A DNA stretch of 64,000 nucleotides from Limnanthes douglasii subsp. nivea (GCA_036936605.1 JAUPFV010000001.1:117374771-117438770); one strand, 5' to 3'; counted from the first letter of the stretch, positions 49,757 to 61,840 are shown. The notes: generated by a model not told the origin, from the sequence alone. Numbers and translations: made by a program.

Positions 49757-50755
49757 AATTAACCCATGATTTGCGATTTGCCTTTAACTTATGATTCCTA
49801 CTTCGCACTTACCCCATGATTCTCAATTCATATTTAATACATTAATCTAGGTTCGCATGTAACCATTGATTCTCATATTAGATTTGACCCGTGATTTGTA
49901 TTTCGCATTTAACCATTAATTCTCATTTTATATTTAACTCATGATTCTCAGTTCGCATTTAACATGTTTCGGATCCAACAAATGATTCTCAGTTCACATT
50001 TAACCTACGATTCTTGGGTTATGTTTAACTCTTGATTCTCACTTCATATTTAAACCATGATTCGTAGCTTGGATTTAACCATTGATTATCAATTCACATT
50101 TAACACATGATTCACAATTTACATTTAATCCATATTTTTTAGTTCACATTTAATCCATGATTCTTAATTTGCGGTTAACTTTTGATTATTAGTCAGGATT
50201 TAACATATGATTCACGATTCATGGTTAACACACGATTCCCAGTTTACATTTAACCTATGATTCATGATTCACATTTAACATGTGATTTACGATTCACATT
50301 TAATCCATGATTCACAATTCACATTTAACACCATGATTATAGTACAGATTTAACTCTTAATTTTCAGTTCAGATTTAACTCACGATTCTTAATTCACTTT
50401 TAACCCAATTCTCAGCTCGCATTGAACCCATGATACTCAACTTGCATTTAACGTATGATTCTTAGTTTGCGTATAACCCATGATATGTGATTCGTATTTA
50501 ACCGACGATTTCCAATTCATATATTATCTATGATTTTTAATTCATATTTAACCAATAATTCGTGATTCACGTTTAATCTATGATTCTAAGTTTGGATTTA
50601 ACATGTGATTCTCAATTCAAGTTCAATACACGATTCTCAGTTCACGTTTGACTAATGATTCTTAGTTCACAAATACAAATGATTCACGGTTTGTATTTCA
50701 GTATATAATAATTCGCAATTCACATTTTTTAAACAAAAAAGATTCACGATTCGTA
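49757..50755 (+). repeat. Minisatellite, 24-25 bp unit (ATGATTCTCAGTTCACATTTAACCC-like)
   Basis: Roughly 40 degenerate copies of a 24-25 bp unit built on ATGATTCTCAGTTCACATTT plus AACCC, over about 1 kb. Copies differ mostly by point changes (GATTCACAATTTACATTTAA, GATTCTTAATTTGCGGTTAA). No coding signal. Confidence 0.88.
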
Positions 50756-50827
50756 TTTAGTTGATCCGTCCCTCGATTTCCATTCACGTCGTATTCTTCA
50801 TTTCCCAGTTGTGCTCGAATACTTTTA

Positions 50828-50970
50828 TTCTCGAAACTTCATTAAAACTTTACAAGTTCAAAAATTCCAAAAACTTTTACTCACCTCCACAGTGCTTTTC
50901 TTTTCTCGAAACTTCATTAAAACTTTACAAGTTCATTTCCAAGTTCATTTCCAAGTTCATCGAAACTTCA
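50828..50970 (+). repeat. Short duplicated block TTCTCGAAACTTCATTAAAA
   Basis: A 33-bp block (50828-50860) recurs at about 50904-50936 and is followed by short CCAAGTTCATTT repeats. The two small open frames overlapping it translate the repeat and are not convincing genes. Confidence 0.7.
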
Positions 50971-51059
50971 TTTCAAAACCGTTTTTGAAGATTGAAGTAC
51001 TTTTCTTTAAATATATATTTTTTATGAAGAATTCTCAAACTAGGATTTGATGAATTCGA

Positions 51060-53160
51060 AGTATACACAAGTTTGATAGTTTTCATATATTTTTAGTATT
51101 TTTTTGGACATCCAATCAAATTGAATTTCATTTCTTGACGCAAAATTCTCGAAATAGATGTAACCTTACATTCTTTTGTTGTAATTGAGAGTCAAATCAA
51201 CCAATTTTTCTAAATTGGTTTACAAATATCACATTTTGTGGGTTTAAAGTTTGAAATATGATCGATGGCCTGGAGTGTGATTGTTGTAACAGTGCCTCAA
51301 AAGAAGATAGTTTGTTGAATTGAAATAAAAAAGTTTATCTAATAAATAAATAGTATTTTTGTATATTTAAAAGATAATTGGACATTAAATTATAATTAAC
51401 GGAATTAAACTACTTTTGGATAATATGAAATAAATAGATTTGTTTTTAATATTTATTTATGGGTCCCGTTTATTGTAGGTCAACTAAATATTATTTATTA
51501 ATCGATGTTAATGACTGTATTTAGTAACACTATAACATGTAAATAGTTTTTAGAGTAAAATTATTTATCCCTAACTTTTATTAGTTTTTAGTAACACTTT
51601 GTTATTTCTTCTATAAAAGAAAGTTATATTTTACCTCTTTTAATTTTTTTTACTAAGACGTCCATTCTATCTTCTAACCACAACCATCTAGCTTCTAACC
51701 TAACAAATCAAACCTTAGCCACCATAATCGAGCAACTCATACCCATTAATTCATACCTATGTAAAATCTCTTTGATTTTTGTTTTTTTTTTCTTCTAAAA
51801 ATCGATTCCATCAATTGTTTATGAATTCGATTTTCATGAAGTTTTTCTTTCTGAAATCGATTTCATATAACTTTCAAAAACTCTGATTTCTTTTTTTCTT
51901 CTGGAAATCGATTCCAAACATCTTTTGAAGGTTCATGAAATTGATTTTCATAAATCTTTTTTTGTGGAAAAAATAACACATGATTCAAAGTGTTTTTTTT
52001 GTAAGAATAGCTAAATTAGAGTGGGTATCTCGGAATTGAATCTGCAAAATTGAGATTTTTTATTTTGGTTTTTTTGAAAACGGATTTTGATGTTAGATGA
52101 ATGTACAGCTAAAATACAAGATTATATTACATTTGGTTGTTTGAATGATGTTCTCCGGGTTGAAGCTTTAGTTTTGTTTTTTTCTATCTTTGATTAGGTT
52201 ATGAGTAATTTTTTAAAATTTAAGTTTTTTTTTATAATTTTTAGAGCTTAATTTTAGAAGTTAAAAGATATATGTTGAGGGTAAATTGATTTAATGATGT
52301 GTTTGTTCGAATAATAGCTGGATAGTGCATAGTAACATAAAGATATAAGTCAGAAAACAAATAGAAAGCAAAAATGTAAAAACAAATGTTGAAAGTTTTT
52401 TTAAAATATGAGACGAGACTAAGCTAAACTGAAATCGTTTTTTTTAAATAACACCCTACTATATAAAAGATTCTCATTTAAAAAAATATTTTGTGCTTTG
52501 GAAATCTCATTCTAAGAATACTTGCATAGCCTTTTGACATGGTGAAAAATATTTTGTGCTTTGAAAATCTCATTCTAACAATAATACTAACGTAACCTTT
52601 TGAGACGGTGAAATAGCAGAAACTAGAGAACTACCTAGCTTTTATATCTTAAAAGAGAAACAACGTCAAGGTTTTGTCAGTCCCCGAAACAAAAATCTAA
52701 GTTAAACTCCTTACAAACTATATTTTGGCTTTGGTAGATTCGGTCGAAATCGGGTGAAAATCCAATTGTGAGGTAGAATCCTCACTGCTGCTGACCAAAA
52801 CTTTATATTATTCATCAAGTTTCATTTATTGATGAAGTTCAATAAGTAATAACGGGGTTAATTTTTATCACTCGATCCTTATACTAGACATAGTTCCAAC
52901 TTCAAGGACAGTCATGGAGTACCTATGAAAGAGTAAATTAGTTTATGGTTTTTATAAACTTAATAGGTGAAATATAGACATCAGTAGCATAAAACTTCAC
53001 CAGTCACAGAATTTATATCTGTAAAGAGAAGATAAAATATCATTTTATTAGAGGAATGATATCTATTCATAGGTCAGTTTCAATCCAGACTCGATAAACA
53101 ACAACTATACAAATCGAAGGGAGTTCGCAAGAATTAAACTATGTATTAACAGATCGAGAT
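51060..53160. other. Gene-free interval, 3' side of FAR1-related gene
   Basis: AT-rich DNA. A diverged duplication of about 63 bp (AAAAATATTTTGTGCTTTGG) lies at 52482-52610. The right end, from about 52970, probably includes the 3' UTR of the minus-strand FAR1-related gene. Confidence 0.5.
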
Positions 53161-53163
53161 TTG

Positions 53164-55313
53164 CTATCTTCCGTTGGCATGTCTTTGCATTTCCGATTCA
53201 AGTTTCCTAATATTGCCAACAATTACTCGAATTTTCAAAGACAATTCTTCGGTTTCCTCCTCTACGGTACTCATAAAACTCAGCAACTTCTCTCGATAAG
53301 CTAAACACATATGCTCTTGGTCTGCCAACTCCATACTAAGTTCTTCGATTTTCTTATCTTTATCGTCCTGCACACATATAAGTCATGAGATACAGCACTG
53401 AATATATAAGCTTTTGCAAGTTCATATCCATCAATACATCCGATCCGGTTACATACACTAGTTTAATTTTCACTTAAATGATAAGTAGGATTAGTCAGAC
53501 CATTATAAATACAACTAAAAGCGTATAATAATTTTCTCATTGAATGTTATGTTGTTCACCAAAAACAAAAAATAGTTATGGAACTTGAGTATGTTAGGGT
53601 ATTTGAATGTTGTGTTTTCGTAGTTGTTCATCTTGGGAAATGTTATGCAAGTCTCTTTTATGTGCAGATCTTAACTACGCAAGTTTGATAAAAGTAAAAT
53701 AAGGTATCATTTTGATCATTGTTTATCTGATAAATGTTAAACAAGTATAAGGTATCATTTTGATCATTGTTTATCTGATAAATGTTAAACAAGTATTGAT
53801 GTTTAAGTCCGAACAATGTCCTAATTCAGATAACCCAGAACTATACCAATTATCCAAATTTTGGTATATGCGGTTAGTCAAATATCTAATCAGGTACTAC
53901 AAATGTATGAATTTTGAAGTTTTGTGCACTATGGAGCTAGAGTGGCTTATTTTTATCTGATCTGAATAGTTTATATCTCTTAACCCAGAACCAGCACAAT
54001 ACAGATTTTTTACTGGACAATCAGTTTTGTCCTTGTCTACATTTCAGTCATAAAGTTAGCGTGTCAACTTTATATTCTTATTTTATGGGAGATTAAACTC
54101 TTCCTCCTAGGAATTGTTTTTTGGTATTCATGCATTCCCTTTTTTTTCTAAGTATTTAAGAACCATACAGAGATTCTATGTTAGAGCCTACAATATATTT
54201 TCAGTTGAAACAAGTATAAGCAAACAATAGATTCCTGACCTCAGTACTGAATCCGTTGGCAGTAAGAACAAGAGGGTGATTGTGTTCTTTGACAAATCTT
54301 GTAACAACCCATTTTGCCGATTTTTCCATCTTGACCAATATCGTGGCCTTACAACCTTCTCGTGCGCTGGAACGTGGCTTCTTCTCGTGTCCGAACGCAC
54401 CACTTCCTGTTCCTGTATGATTTGGTGAAAATCCCTGCTTGTTACATCCAAGTCGACGGGCAAGAGTTCTCCCATCAATCCCCGATTTACGACGTTGCAT
54501 TACACGAACCATGAATCCTTCGCGCTTGGCGTATTGTACATAGAAATTCCTTGCACTCTCTTCTGATTCGAACTCCATACCAACGTACGGCTCTATTATT
54601 TCACCTTGGTTCGACTCCCCTAAATCTTGCGCTTTCTCTTCTGTGAAACTGTCTATTGCAACCACCTCTACCTCTTCTAAATCCACTGTCACATGAATTA
54701 ATTTACTTCAAGAAGTCAAATTTATGTCCCAACTAGCAGTGAAATTAGGCAGATAACCAGAGGCTTGAATTCGAGCTTAAAGATTTATATTTGGATTTGG
54801 TTTGAATTCTGCTCGAACCAAAATTTTAAACCCAAAGCAGATACAAAGTCTATTAGACTTCAAGAGATCTAAATTTTGCAACCATACTAATTGATTCAAA
54901 ATAATTATAAACATAACTAAAATAAGAAAACAACATATTATAAATTTCAAACACAGTTATATTCACGTTAAGGTCAACTAATTCACACAATCTTAGTACC
55001 TTCATCATCAAGCAAAGTAAAATTGATCTACACAAACCCAGTTTTTACATACTGAACCTCGAAACCCAGAATCTCTTTCCTTTTCACAATTGTTTTCGCT
55101 AAAACAATCAAAACCCTAATATTTGTTCACCCCAACAACGATTAAGAGATGATTCATTCATTTTGAACTGAAATAACACAAGACAGAGCAAAAGATCTCT
55201 CTGGCTAATTATTTACTCATACAAATAAACCAAATCAATCACTAATCTAGAATAGAGGTGAGCAAAATAACTGTAATTTGAATCCGCAAAATTAAGAGGG
55301 AGAGGGACTTACT
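53164..55313 (-). CDS. FAR1-related factor (FRF-type short FAR1 protein)
   Basis: Nuclear DNA-binding protein of the domesticated Mutator-like FAR1/FHY3 family. It keeps the N-terminal DNA-binding domain but lacks the transposase core, as FRF proteins do. Minus-strand segments: 55313 (A of ATG), 54685-54240, 53367-53164, total 216 aa. The FAR1 domain (about residues 32-140) has PYVGMEFESEESARNFY, then a C2H2-like set: Cys in LGCNKQGF, Cys in REGCKA, and HNH in KEHNHPL. The last exon encodes a coiled coil (DDKDKKIEELSMELADQE). Splices are GAG|GTCAGG to GTGCAG|GACG, and, for the first intron, CAGTCA|GTAAGT (donor 55312) to TGACAG|TGGATTTAG. No in-frame ATG exists at the start of exon 2. Joining exon 1 to exon 2 creates ATG GAT TTA, so the start codon appears split A|TG. 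FRF proteins are thought to compete with FHY3/FAR1 for DNA sites; that role is inferred here. Confidence 0.88.
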
Positions 55314-55390
55314 GACTGAAGAAATCAGTGAGAAAAAAATGGTGAATCGAGAAAGAAAGAGATTTGACAACGAGTTTTAGGGTAAGTTGT
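55313..55390 (-). promoter_or_regulatory. Presumed 5' UTR exon of the FAR1-related gene
   Basis: CT-rich leader (minus strand TTTCTTTCTCGATTCACC) ending in CAGTCA|GTAAGT, a strong donor. Its final A supplies the first base of the start codon after splicing. The transcription start is not fixed. Confidence 0.6.
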
Positions 55391-55791
55391 CAGTGGAACC
55401 GTTCGTACGAATTGGTGATATATGCTCCCTATATTTTGTAGGCTTATATTTAAGAGAAAAGTAAATACCCATTACTTATCTAATTACCGACTATTCCTTA
55501 TGTCTTTAAATATTTGACGATCTAGTTTTGTTCCAAATTAATTGTGTTTACAAATTTTAACGTGGTATTGGTGCTGCTTATCGTTTATAACATTTTTTAT
55601 ATTAATTATTTATTTTTGTTTTATCCTAAATACATAACAATGAAAAAGAAAAGATTATTTATGACCTCTAGAATTATCTTTTACAATTTCAAAATTAATA
55701 ATGATTTAATTAATGTGTATAAGCTTATAATCTCTTTAAAACACTAGGAGGGTGATAGTATTTTCATTTAATAATTAGACAAAAATATCCC

Positions 55792-55794
<3 letters not shown>

Positions 55795-55829
<35 letters not shown>
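55795..55829. repeat. (TA)n microsatellite
   Basis: About 17 TA units directly before the left target duplication of the hAT element. Confidence 0.9.
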
Positions 55830-55832
<3 letters not shown>

Positions 55833-55889
55833 CGGGTAGGGGTGGTAAATGGTTCTGGAACCGTGGTTCAAAGCTGACAATCTGTTTAT

Positions 55890-56060
55890 GAACTGGCGGT
55901 TTAACTGCGAAACTGGCACATTAGGACCGCAAACTGGCAGGACCGCAAACCATTAGGACCGTCAAACCGGCAGGACCGCATAAAGAGTAAACCAGTAGGA
56001 CCGCAAACCGGCAAGACCGCAAACCATTAGGATTGCAAATCGGCAGGACTGCGAAACCAC
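55890..56060 (+). repeat. Left subterminal repeats of the hAT element
   Basis: About eight copies of a 16-17 bp motif (AGGACCGCAAACCGGC and variants with CATT in place of CGGC). Similar motifs form the right cluster at 58490-58600. In hAT elements such repeats are transposase binding sites; that is inferred here. Confidence 0.8.
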
Positions 56061-56389
56061 GGTTTATTTGTAAAAAACCACGGTTTATTTGTAAAAAACC
56101 ACGGTTTATTGGTAAATATTATAAATGTTTTATTTATTTTATAACCAAAATGTTATATTTAACAAATATTATTATAGAATTATTATTACATTTTGGTTAA
56201 TATTAATTTGTTTTTGTTATTAATATTTTAAGTGTTGTAATTATTATATAGTCCAAAATTTTAAATATTACTTATGTTATTATCACATTTTGAATATTAT
56301 TATTATGTTTTTAGATCTAATATTAGTAGTGTTGATTTTAATATTACAAACCAAAACTATATCTTATCATGTTAAAATATTACAAATTC

Positions 56390-57060
56390 TATGGTTATAA
56401 TTTTAATATTACATTTTGAATTTTATTATTGTGATTTGGTTTTAAATATTACAAGTGTTATATATTATTTTTTTAAACCAAAATCATATGTTATCATGCA
56501 AAAATATTACAAGTTATATTGTTATAATTTTAATATTACATTTTGAATTTTATTATTGTGATTTGGTTTTAAATATTACAAGTATTATTTACTATTTTTA
56601 AGTTATACTGTTATAATTTTAATATGACATTTTTAATTTTATTATTGTGATTAGGTTTTAAATATTATAAATGTTATTTATTATTTTTAAGTTATATTGT
56701 TATAATTTTAATATTACATTTTGAATTTTATTATTGTGATTTGGTTTTAAATATTACAAGTGTTATTTATTATTTTTAAGTTATATTGTTATAATTTTAA
56801 TATTACATTTTGAATTTTATTATTGTGATTTGGTTTTAAATATTACAAGTGTTATTTATTATTTTTAAGTTATATTGTTATAATTTTAATATTACATTTT
56901 GAATATTATTATTGTGATTTGGTTTTAAATATTACAAATGTTATTTATTATCTTTTAAACCAAAATCATATTTTATCAAGGTAAAAGATTACAAGTTATA
57001 TTGTTATAATTTTAATATTAAATTTTGAATTTTATTATTGTAATTTTAATAATGATTATA
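56390..57060 (+). repeat. 89-bp tandem array inside the hAT element
   Basis: About seven copies of an A/T-only-like unit containing GTTATAATTTTAATATTACA and TATTGTGATTTGGTTTTAAA. Neighbouring copies near 56690-56900 are nearly identical, while the outer copies are diverged. Confidence 0.88.
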
Positions 57061-57586
57061 AAATTATTATTACATTTTGGTCCGTATTAATTTGTTTTGG
57101 TTATCACAAACATCATTCATTACAAGTGAAAATTAGCGGATTTGTGAGTATTAGTAAGTCTACGATTTATAAGCATTTTAAAACTTAAAACAACGTTTTT
57201 TTAAATATGCAATAAAATACTAATCAAAACTAATTAATATCGCAAATAATAAAAACTAAATTTAGACTAATACCAACTAATAACAACTAACAACAACTAA
57301 TAAAATTAGAATTAAAAGAACTAATTTAAATTACTATAACAATTAAATAACTTGATAATTATACGAAGCTCTTAATTGAGCTATTATAATGTTATCACAA
57401 CGTTATTTAAGTATTTTTATCAAATAGAAACAATTTGCGAAAAAAAAATCAAACAATTCCGAAAGTAGGACTACAATATGTAAAATAAGAAATTCGAGTT
57501 TTATATAATATTTAGAACAAGCAGAGAGATTTAGAGAGACATAGAGAGGAGTATATAAATTTATGAGTTTGGATTTGGGGTCTCCT

Positions 57587-57596
57587 CTATTTATAG
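57587..57596 (-). promoter_or_regulatory. Relict transposase promoter (TATA box) in the hAT element
   Basis: Minus strand CTATAAATAG inside CTCCTCTATAAATAGAGGAG, followed downstream by a CT-rich leader-like stretch. hAT transposase genes often have such a TATAAATAGAGG box. The coding region that should follow toward lower coordinates is gone. Confidence 0.6.
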
Positions 57597-57627
57597 AGGA
57601 GACAAAAAAAAACGAAAAAAAAAATTT

Positions 57628-57722
57628 CGGACCATCCGGACAGATCTCCGGATGGTCCGGACGTAATCTCCGGACGCCCAGACCGGAAATTCGGGCCATC
57701 CGGAGATCTGTCCGGATGGCCC
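57628..57722. repeat. Two mutually inverted hairpins (TCCGGA-rich)
   Basis: Hairpin 1 has arms CGGACCATCCGGA (57628-57640) and TCCGGATGGTCCG (57647-57659) with a 6-nt loop. Hairpin 2 has arms GGGCCATCCGGA (57693-57704) and TCCGGATGGCCC (57711-57722) with a 6-nt loop. The 24-bp core of hairpin 2 is the exact reverse complement of that of hairpin 1. It is strikingly GC-rich for this region and lies just upstream of the relict TATA box. Confidence 0.9.
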
Positions 57723-58489
57723 GGACTTTTGATTTTTTTTAATTATTTTTTTAGAAATTTTTATAGATTTTTTTTAACAACTATGTTTCAAGAAGTGTTT
57801 GTTTTGTTTTTTTTTATTTTATTAAATGTTATTTAAATCACTTTCACTTTCAATTTTTATTTTGTTATTTACAAGTAATTTAAGTTTATGCATATAGTTA
57901 TACAATTCTAAAAATTTTAAATTTAAACTTCTAATATTGAATAGTTCGAAAATACAATAAACTATATAATTCATCTAAACATAAACACTTCAAGCTTGAA
58001 AGAATCTAAAGAATCACCTAATAATTTAAAATTAGAATAAAATTATATGTCTAATAGGTATATATTATTTAATATGTACATAATATTAAATATAACATCT
58101 TAAATATCTAGTATGTTCAAACAATATACAAATCATTTTACAATTATATTGTTTACGATATCTTGTTTAAGACAATCAAATTTTTATTTTTATATTTTTA
58201 CAATTATTGAAAGTTGTAATAAAAATACAAGTAGATGTATATATTTTATTTAATATATACCTAATATTAAATAAAATATCTTAAATACATAAATATAATC
58301 AAACATAACAAAATCAACTTAAATTTTTTTGATGTAATTGCTTGATTATAAAATTTCGATTAAAATAATAACATATTTAAATTAAAATACATGAAAACTG
58401 GTGGTTTAACTGCGAAACTGGTGGTTTGTCTGATGATAAACGGTTCTTAAATGGTTTGTCTGGTGGTTTGAACTGACGGTTTAACTGCG

Positions 58490-58600
58490 AAACTGACCAT
58501 TAGGACTGCAAACCGGCAGAACCGCAAATCGGCAGGACCACATAAGGAGCAAACCGGCAGGACCGCAAACCGGCAGGACCGCAAACCGTGGTTCTGATTT
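58490..58600 (+). repeat. Right subterminal repeats of the hAT element
   Basis: Repeats of GCAAACCGGCAGGACC in the same orientation as the left cluster, next to the right terminal inverted repeat. Confidence 0.8.
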
Positions 58601-58652
58601 AAACGATTCTGATGGTTCACGGTTCAGACCGTTTGTCACCCCTATCCGCGTG

Positions 58653-59690
58653 TAAATTCACTGATACTAACCTGAGAGTTGTTTGATAAACTAGTCTAAA
58701 AGTTGTTTACAGCTCTCTTGATTTCCTGAGAGTTGTTTGCAACTCTATCGATTTCGTGAGAGTTGCTATTGGTGAAATTTTATTTTTAAAAAAATAAAAA
58801 AATATCATGGATCTAATTTTGTTCATTTAAAAAAAACAAAAACATGATACATTCATTCATTTTTTAAATAATTTAAAAAAATGGTTAAATTCATCTTGAT
58901 AAAAACACTTAAAGTATTAAAATAATGTAAGATATTAATGGGTAATTAGGTAACTCGATATAATAGTTGAATGGATACTTTAGATTCAATTTATTTATAT
59001 TAAATATCAATTTATTTATAACTACGAAAAAAAAAAGTTGGAACAAGGTTTTGATTTGACGGGTGTAGTAATCAATTCAATATTCAATTAATATTCTAAA
59101 TTGGATTATTGATAGAAAATATGGTTATTAAAAATTTAAAAATTACTAATTCGTTCCCTAATAACTTTCGTTTCAGGGAAATAAATTAATTTGATATTAA
59201 TACGTGGTCATATAATTATTTATATAATATTAAATAATATTTAATTTGATAGCCAGTCAAATTCAATTATTTTTTTAATCATCAAGACGCAGTTTTATCG
59301 TATTACCGACAGAATTTATCTTTATTTAAAAAAAATTATAAAAAATAAGTCATAATTGGTGTCTTTAATGTCTTTGCTCCTTCCTCTCTAATGCCTATTA
59401 ATACCGAACGAAATATATATACTCCTATTATATAGTGGTATGTTTGTCGGTCGTGATTAAATTTATTTTTAATTGAGAAATTGGTGTTTTAGATTCCGAT
59501 AAACCGGGTTAAAACGATAAAATTTATACACTTTTATTAAAAACAATGGAATGTAAAATTCAGAGTGTTTTATCTATGTTTTCTTTTAACTGCTGAAAAA
59601 TAGAATTTAATAAATAAAAAAATTCCAAAAAGAGGGTAGACAAAATATTTGAAATTCACTAATCAGTTACTTTTTAACCATTATATAAAA
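58653..59690. other. Gene-free interval
   Basis: AT-rich. A short repeated GAGAGTTGTTTG motif lies at 58670-58760. No gene or element ends recognised. Confidence 0.5.
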
Positions 59691-59694
59691 TATA

Positions 59695-59707
59695 TTTTTC
59701 TCTTCCT

Positions 59708-59741
<34 letters not shown>

Positions 59742-59751
59742 CTCTTCCTTC
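59695..59751. repeat. Poly(T) tract of about 31 bases between 16-bp direct repeats
   Basis: TTTTTCTCTTCCTTCT ends at 59710, a T run follows (59710-59741), and the same 16-mer ends again at 59751. It may be a microsatellite or the tail-only remnant of a retroposed copy. Confidence 0.8.
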
Positions 59752-59825
59752 TTCTTAAGCACTCTCGTGGAAAATAAAACAAACTATTTTCAACTATTCT
59801 TTTATCGATAATTATTCAAACAATT

Positions 59826-60060
59826 TTTTTTGGTGAAAAAAGACTTTAAATAAATGGAAAGGCTCATACAATTTCCTAGGACATATCCCGAGGTGATACA
59901 ATGACAAACAACAAAGGAGCTAAGAAAGTCGAAATGTCTTAAGCCAGAGATGAGGTAAAAGAAAACATAAACAACGTAATAAACATGCTCTAATGACTTG
60001 GTGGAATTAGGCGACTCCGTGATCGAAGCTAGAATCCATGCTCCTAGCTCCACGCTATAC
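59826..60060 (-). mobile_element. Possible LINE 3'-end fragment
   Basis: On the minus strand a GC-richer segment (CTAGGAGCATGGATTCTAGC through CTTAAGACATTTCGACTTTC) ends in ATTTAAAGTC...CACCAAAAAAAATTG. This resembles the tail region of plant LINEs next to a short poly(A). No coding domain and no clear target duplication was found, so the call is tentative. Confidence 0.35.
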
Positions 60061-60099
60061 TGGTGAGACCTGCAAAGATAGAGATAGAGGTTTGTTGTT

Positions 60100-60560
60100 T
60101 GTTATTACTTTTCCAACAGTTAAATACTTTTGTCTCGCATCTCTTATTTTAAACTTGCACCTAATACACCCAGATTTTAGCTTTCTCGTGTGTTAGAAAG
60201 CGAGACACGAGATGCATGACGAGATTAATAAGCAATAATATTATTTATTTGTAAGTTGTCTCACATTTATTATTTGTGTGGTCTCGCATACTATAGTTTT
60301 GTATTTTTCTTCTCTCGCATCTATCATCTTTTTATAATCTCACAATACTCCTTCATAACTAGTCTCGCGTATAGATAGTTAAGCATTATCTCACATTCTT
60401 CATTTAAAACTAGTCTCGCATTTAGTATTTTCATGGCCTCTCATCATGTATTTTATATTTAGTTGTTCTCAGATTACTTCTTTATAACTAGTTCGTACAT
60501 GTAATTAGTTATACATTGTCTAGTATTATTCAGATAATATTAATCTCGTATTTATTATAA
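60100..60560. repeat. TCTCGCAT minisatellite, block 1
   Basis: Irregular repeats of GTCTCGCATNNATCAT and TCTCACATTCTTCATTTAAA at about 20-35 bp spacing. The 40-bp stretch around AAAACTAGTCTCGCATTTAG is nearly repeated at 62540-62570. Confidence 0.75.
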
Positions 60561-60990
60561 AAGAAAAATTACGCCAAAAGCTTGTTTTTCAGATCAAACC
60601 TATTTACAATCATTAAATAGATGAAATAAAATAAAATAAACGATGTTCACCTAAAATTTGCAAAAAGAACACAATTTTATACTATTTTTAGAAGTTCATA
60701 TGATACGAGGAACGCCAAAACTCCTACAAATAAAAAATATGAGTTTATCGTTGATATAATAAAAATATATGGCGCTGAAGAAAAAAACACTTTCAAATTA
60801 GGTTCAAAATTTATGAAGCACGTAGAAGAAAACATTCCATAAAACAACAACAATTTTAAACCTAGATTTTATGATTCAGAAGAACAAAAATCAAGCATAG
60901 TGAAATCTACTTTTATGGTGATATAGGAAGAAAAGTAAAAAAGTCCAATCAATACCGATTACAAACTTAATGATAAATATATTTTTATAT
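60561..60990. other. Gene-free segment between minisatellite blocks
   Basis: It has a slightly codon-like texture (for example GAAGAAAAAAACACTTTC) but no frame of useful length and no recognisable domain. Confidence 0.4.
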
Positions 60991-61270
60991 TGGTCTCACA
61001 TCCTGTATAATATTAGTTACTTTGGTCTCGTATATCATATTATTTTTACATGGGTCTTGTATGAAATTATTTAATTTGTTCATCTATAAAATTAGTTTCC
61101 CTGGTTTTGCTTTACGGATAAAAGTTGTTACCTTGGTCTCGCATAATATTTGTTGTTACCTTGGTCTCTCATAAAATTGGTTACCTTTCTCTCACATAAA
61201 ATTGGTTACATTGGTCTTACATATCATCCAGCGGACTTGTAGTTATATGCATAGTCTCACATATATCATC
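60991..61270. repeat. TCTCGCAT minisatellite, block 2
   Basis: Units such as CCTTGGTCTCGCATAATATT and ACATTGGTCTTACATATCAT recur here with GTTACCTTGGTCTC as the commonest core. Confidence 0.7.
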
Positions 61271-61840
61271 TACTTATATTAAGTAAGGTTTCACCTGCTC
61301 ATAGGATGCAATGAACATAACAGTTAAAATACCATGAGACTATACAATAAAATATATTGTCAAAATACTCATCATTTTATCATGCTCTACATTGTTCTTC
61401 TATACATCCAGAGATGTAATAGCTTCTACAATGTTTTTTTTTACATCAAAGACCTGAAAAAATATAAATAAATACAATTGGACTAGAGTAATCAATGAGA
61501 ACCTGATGAATTTAACAAAGCTTTATCATGAAAAAAACCCATGATAAAGTAGTTGGATATGTTTATCTTTTAGTGGTTAGTATCTTACTCTATTTTTAAA
61601 CATGCAAAAAATAATATTTTAGTTTCTCTAAACCATCATTGAAATGCATTCATTTATCATGGAAAACAATAGTTTGTTAAGATGAAGTAAATGAAGGCAT
61701 GATAGCAAGATGCTATAAATGGTTGGGATTAAAATAAAATCAAAATTGGATTTGATTAAAACTCTAAAAGAGATCATATATGAACAAGTATATTTAACCC
61801 ATACTATCACATTTATTGTATTTGTAATACTTAGTCTCTA
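61271..61840. other. Gene-free segment between minisatellite blocks
   Basis: AT-rich. No domain recognised. Confidence 0.4.

Larger units (their letters stand above)
55837..58644. mobile_element. Non-autonomous hAT transposon, 2.8 kb
   Basis: Left end TAGGGGTGGTAAATGGTTCT and right end, reverse-complemented, TAGGGGTGACAAACGGTCTG are hAT-type terminal inverted repeats. The flanks TCCGCGGG (55829-55836) and TCCGCGTG (58645-58652) are an 8-bp target duplication with one mismatch, as hAT elements make. Both ends carry clusters of GGACCGCAAACCGGCA-like subterminal repeats. The interior has an 89-bp tandem array, a relict promoter and a compound hairpin, but no transposase frame longer than about 100 codons. 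It must have moved with transposase supplied elsewhere. It lies about 0.5 kb upstream of the FAR1-related gene. Confidence 0.92.

Noticed and set aside
49757..50755. CRISPR-like array
   Set aside because: Units are contiguous, degenerate 24-25 bp tandem repeats without unique spacers in a plant genome; it is a minisatellite.
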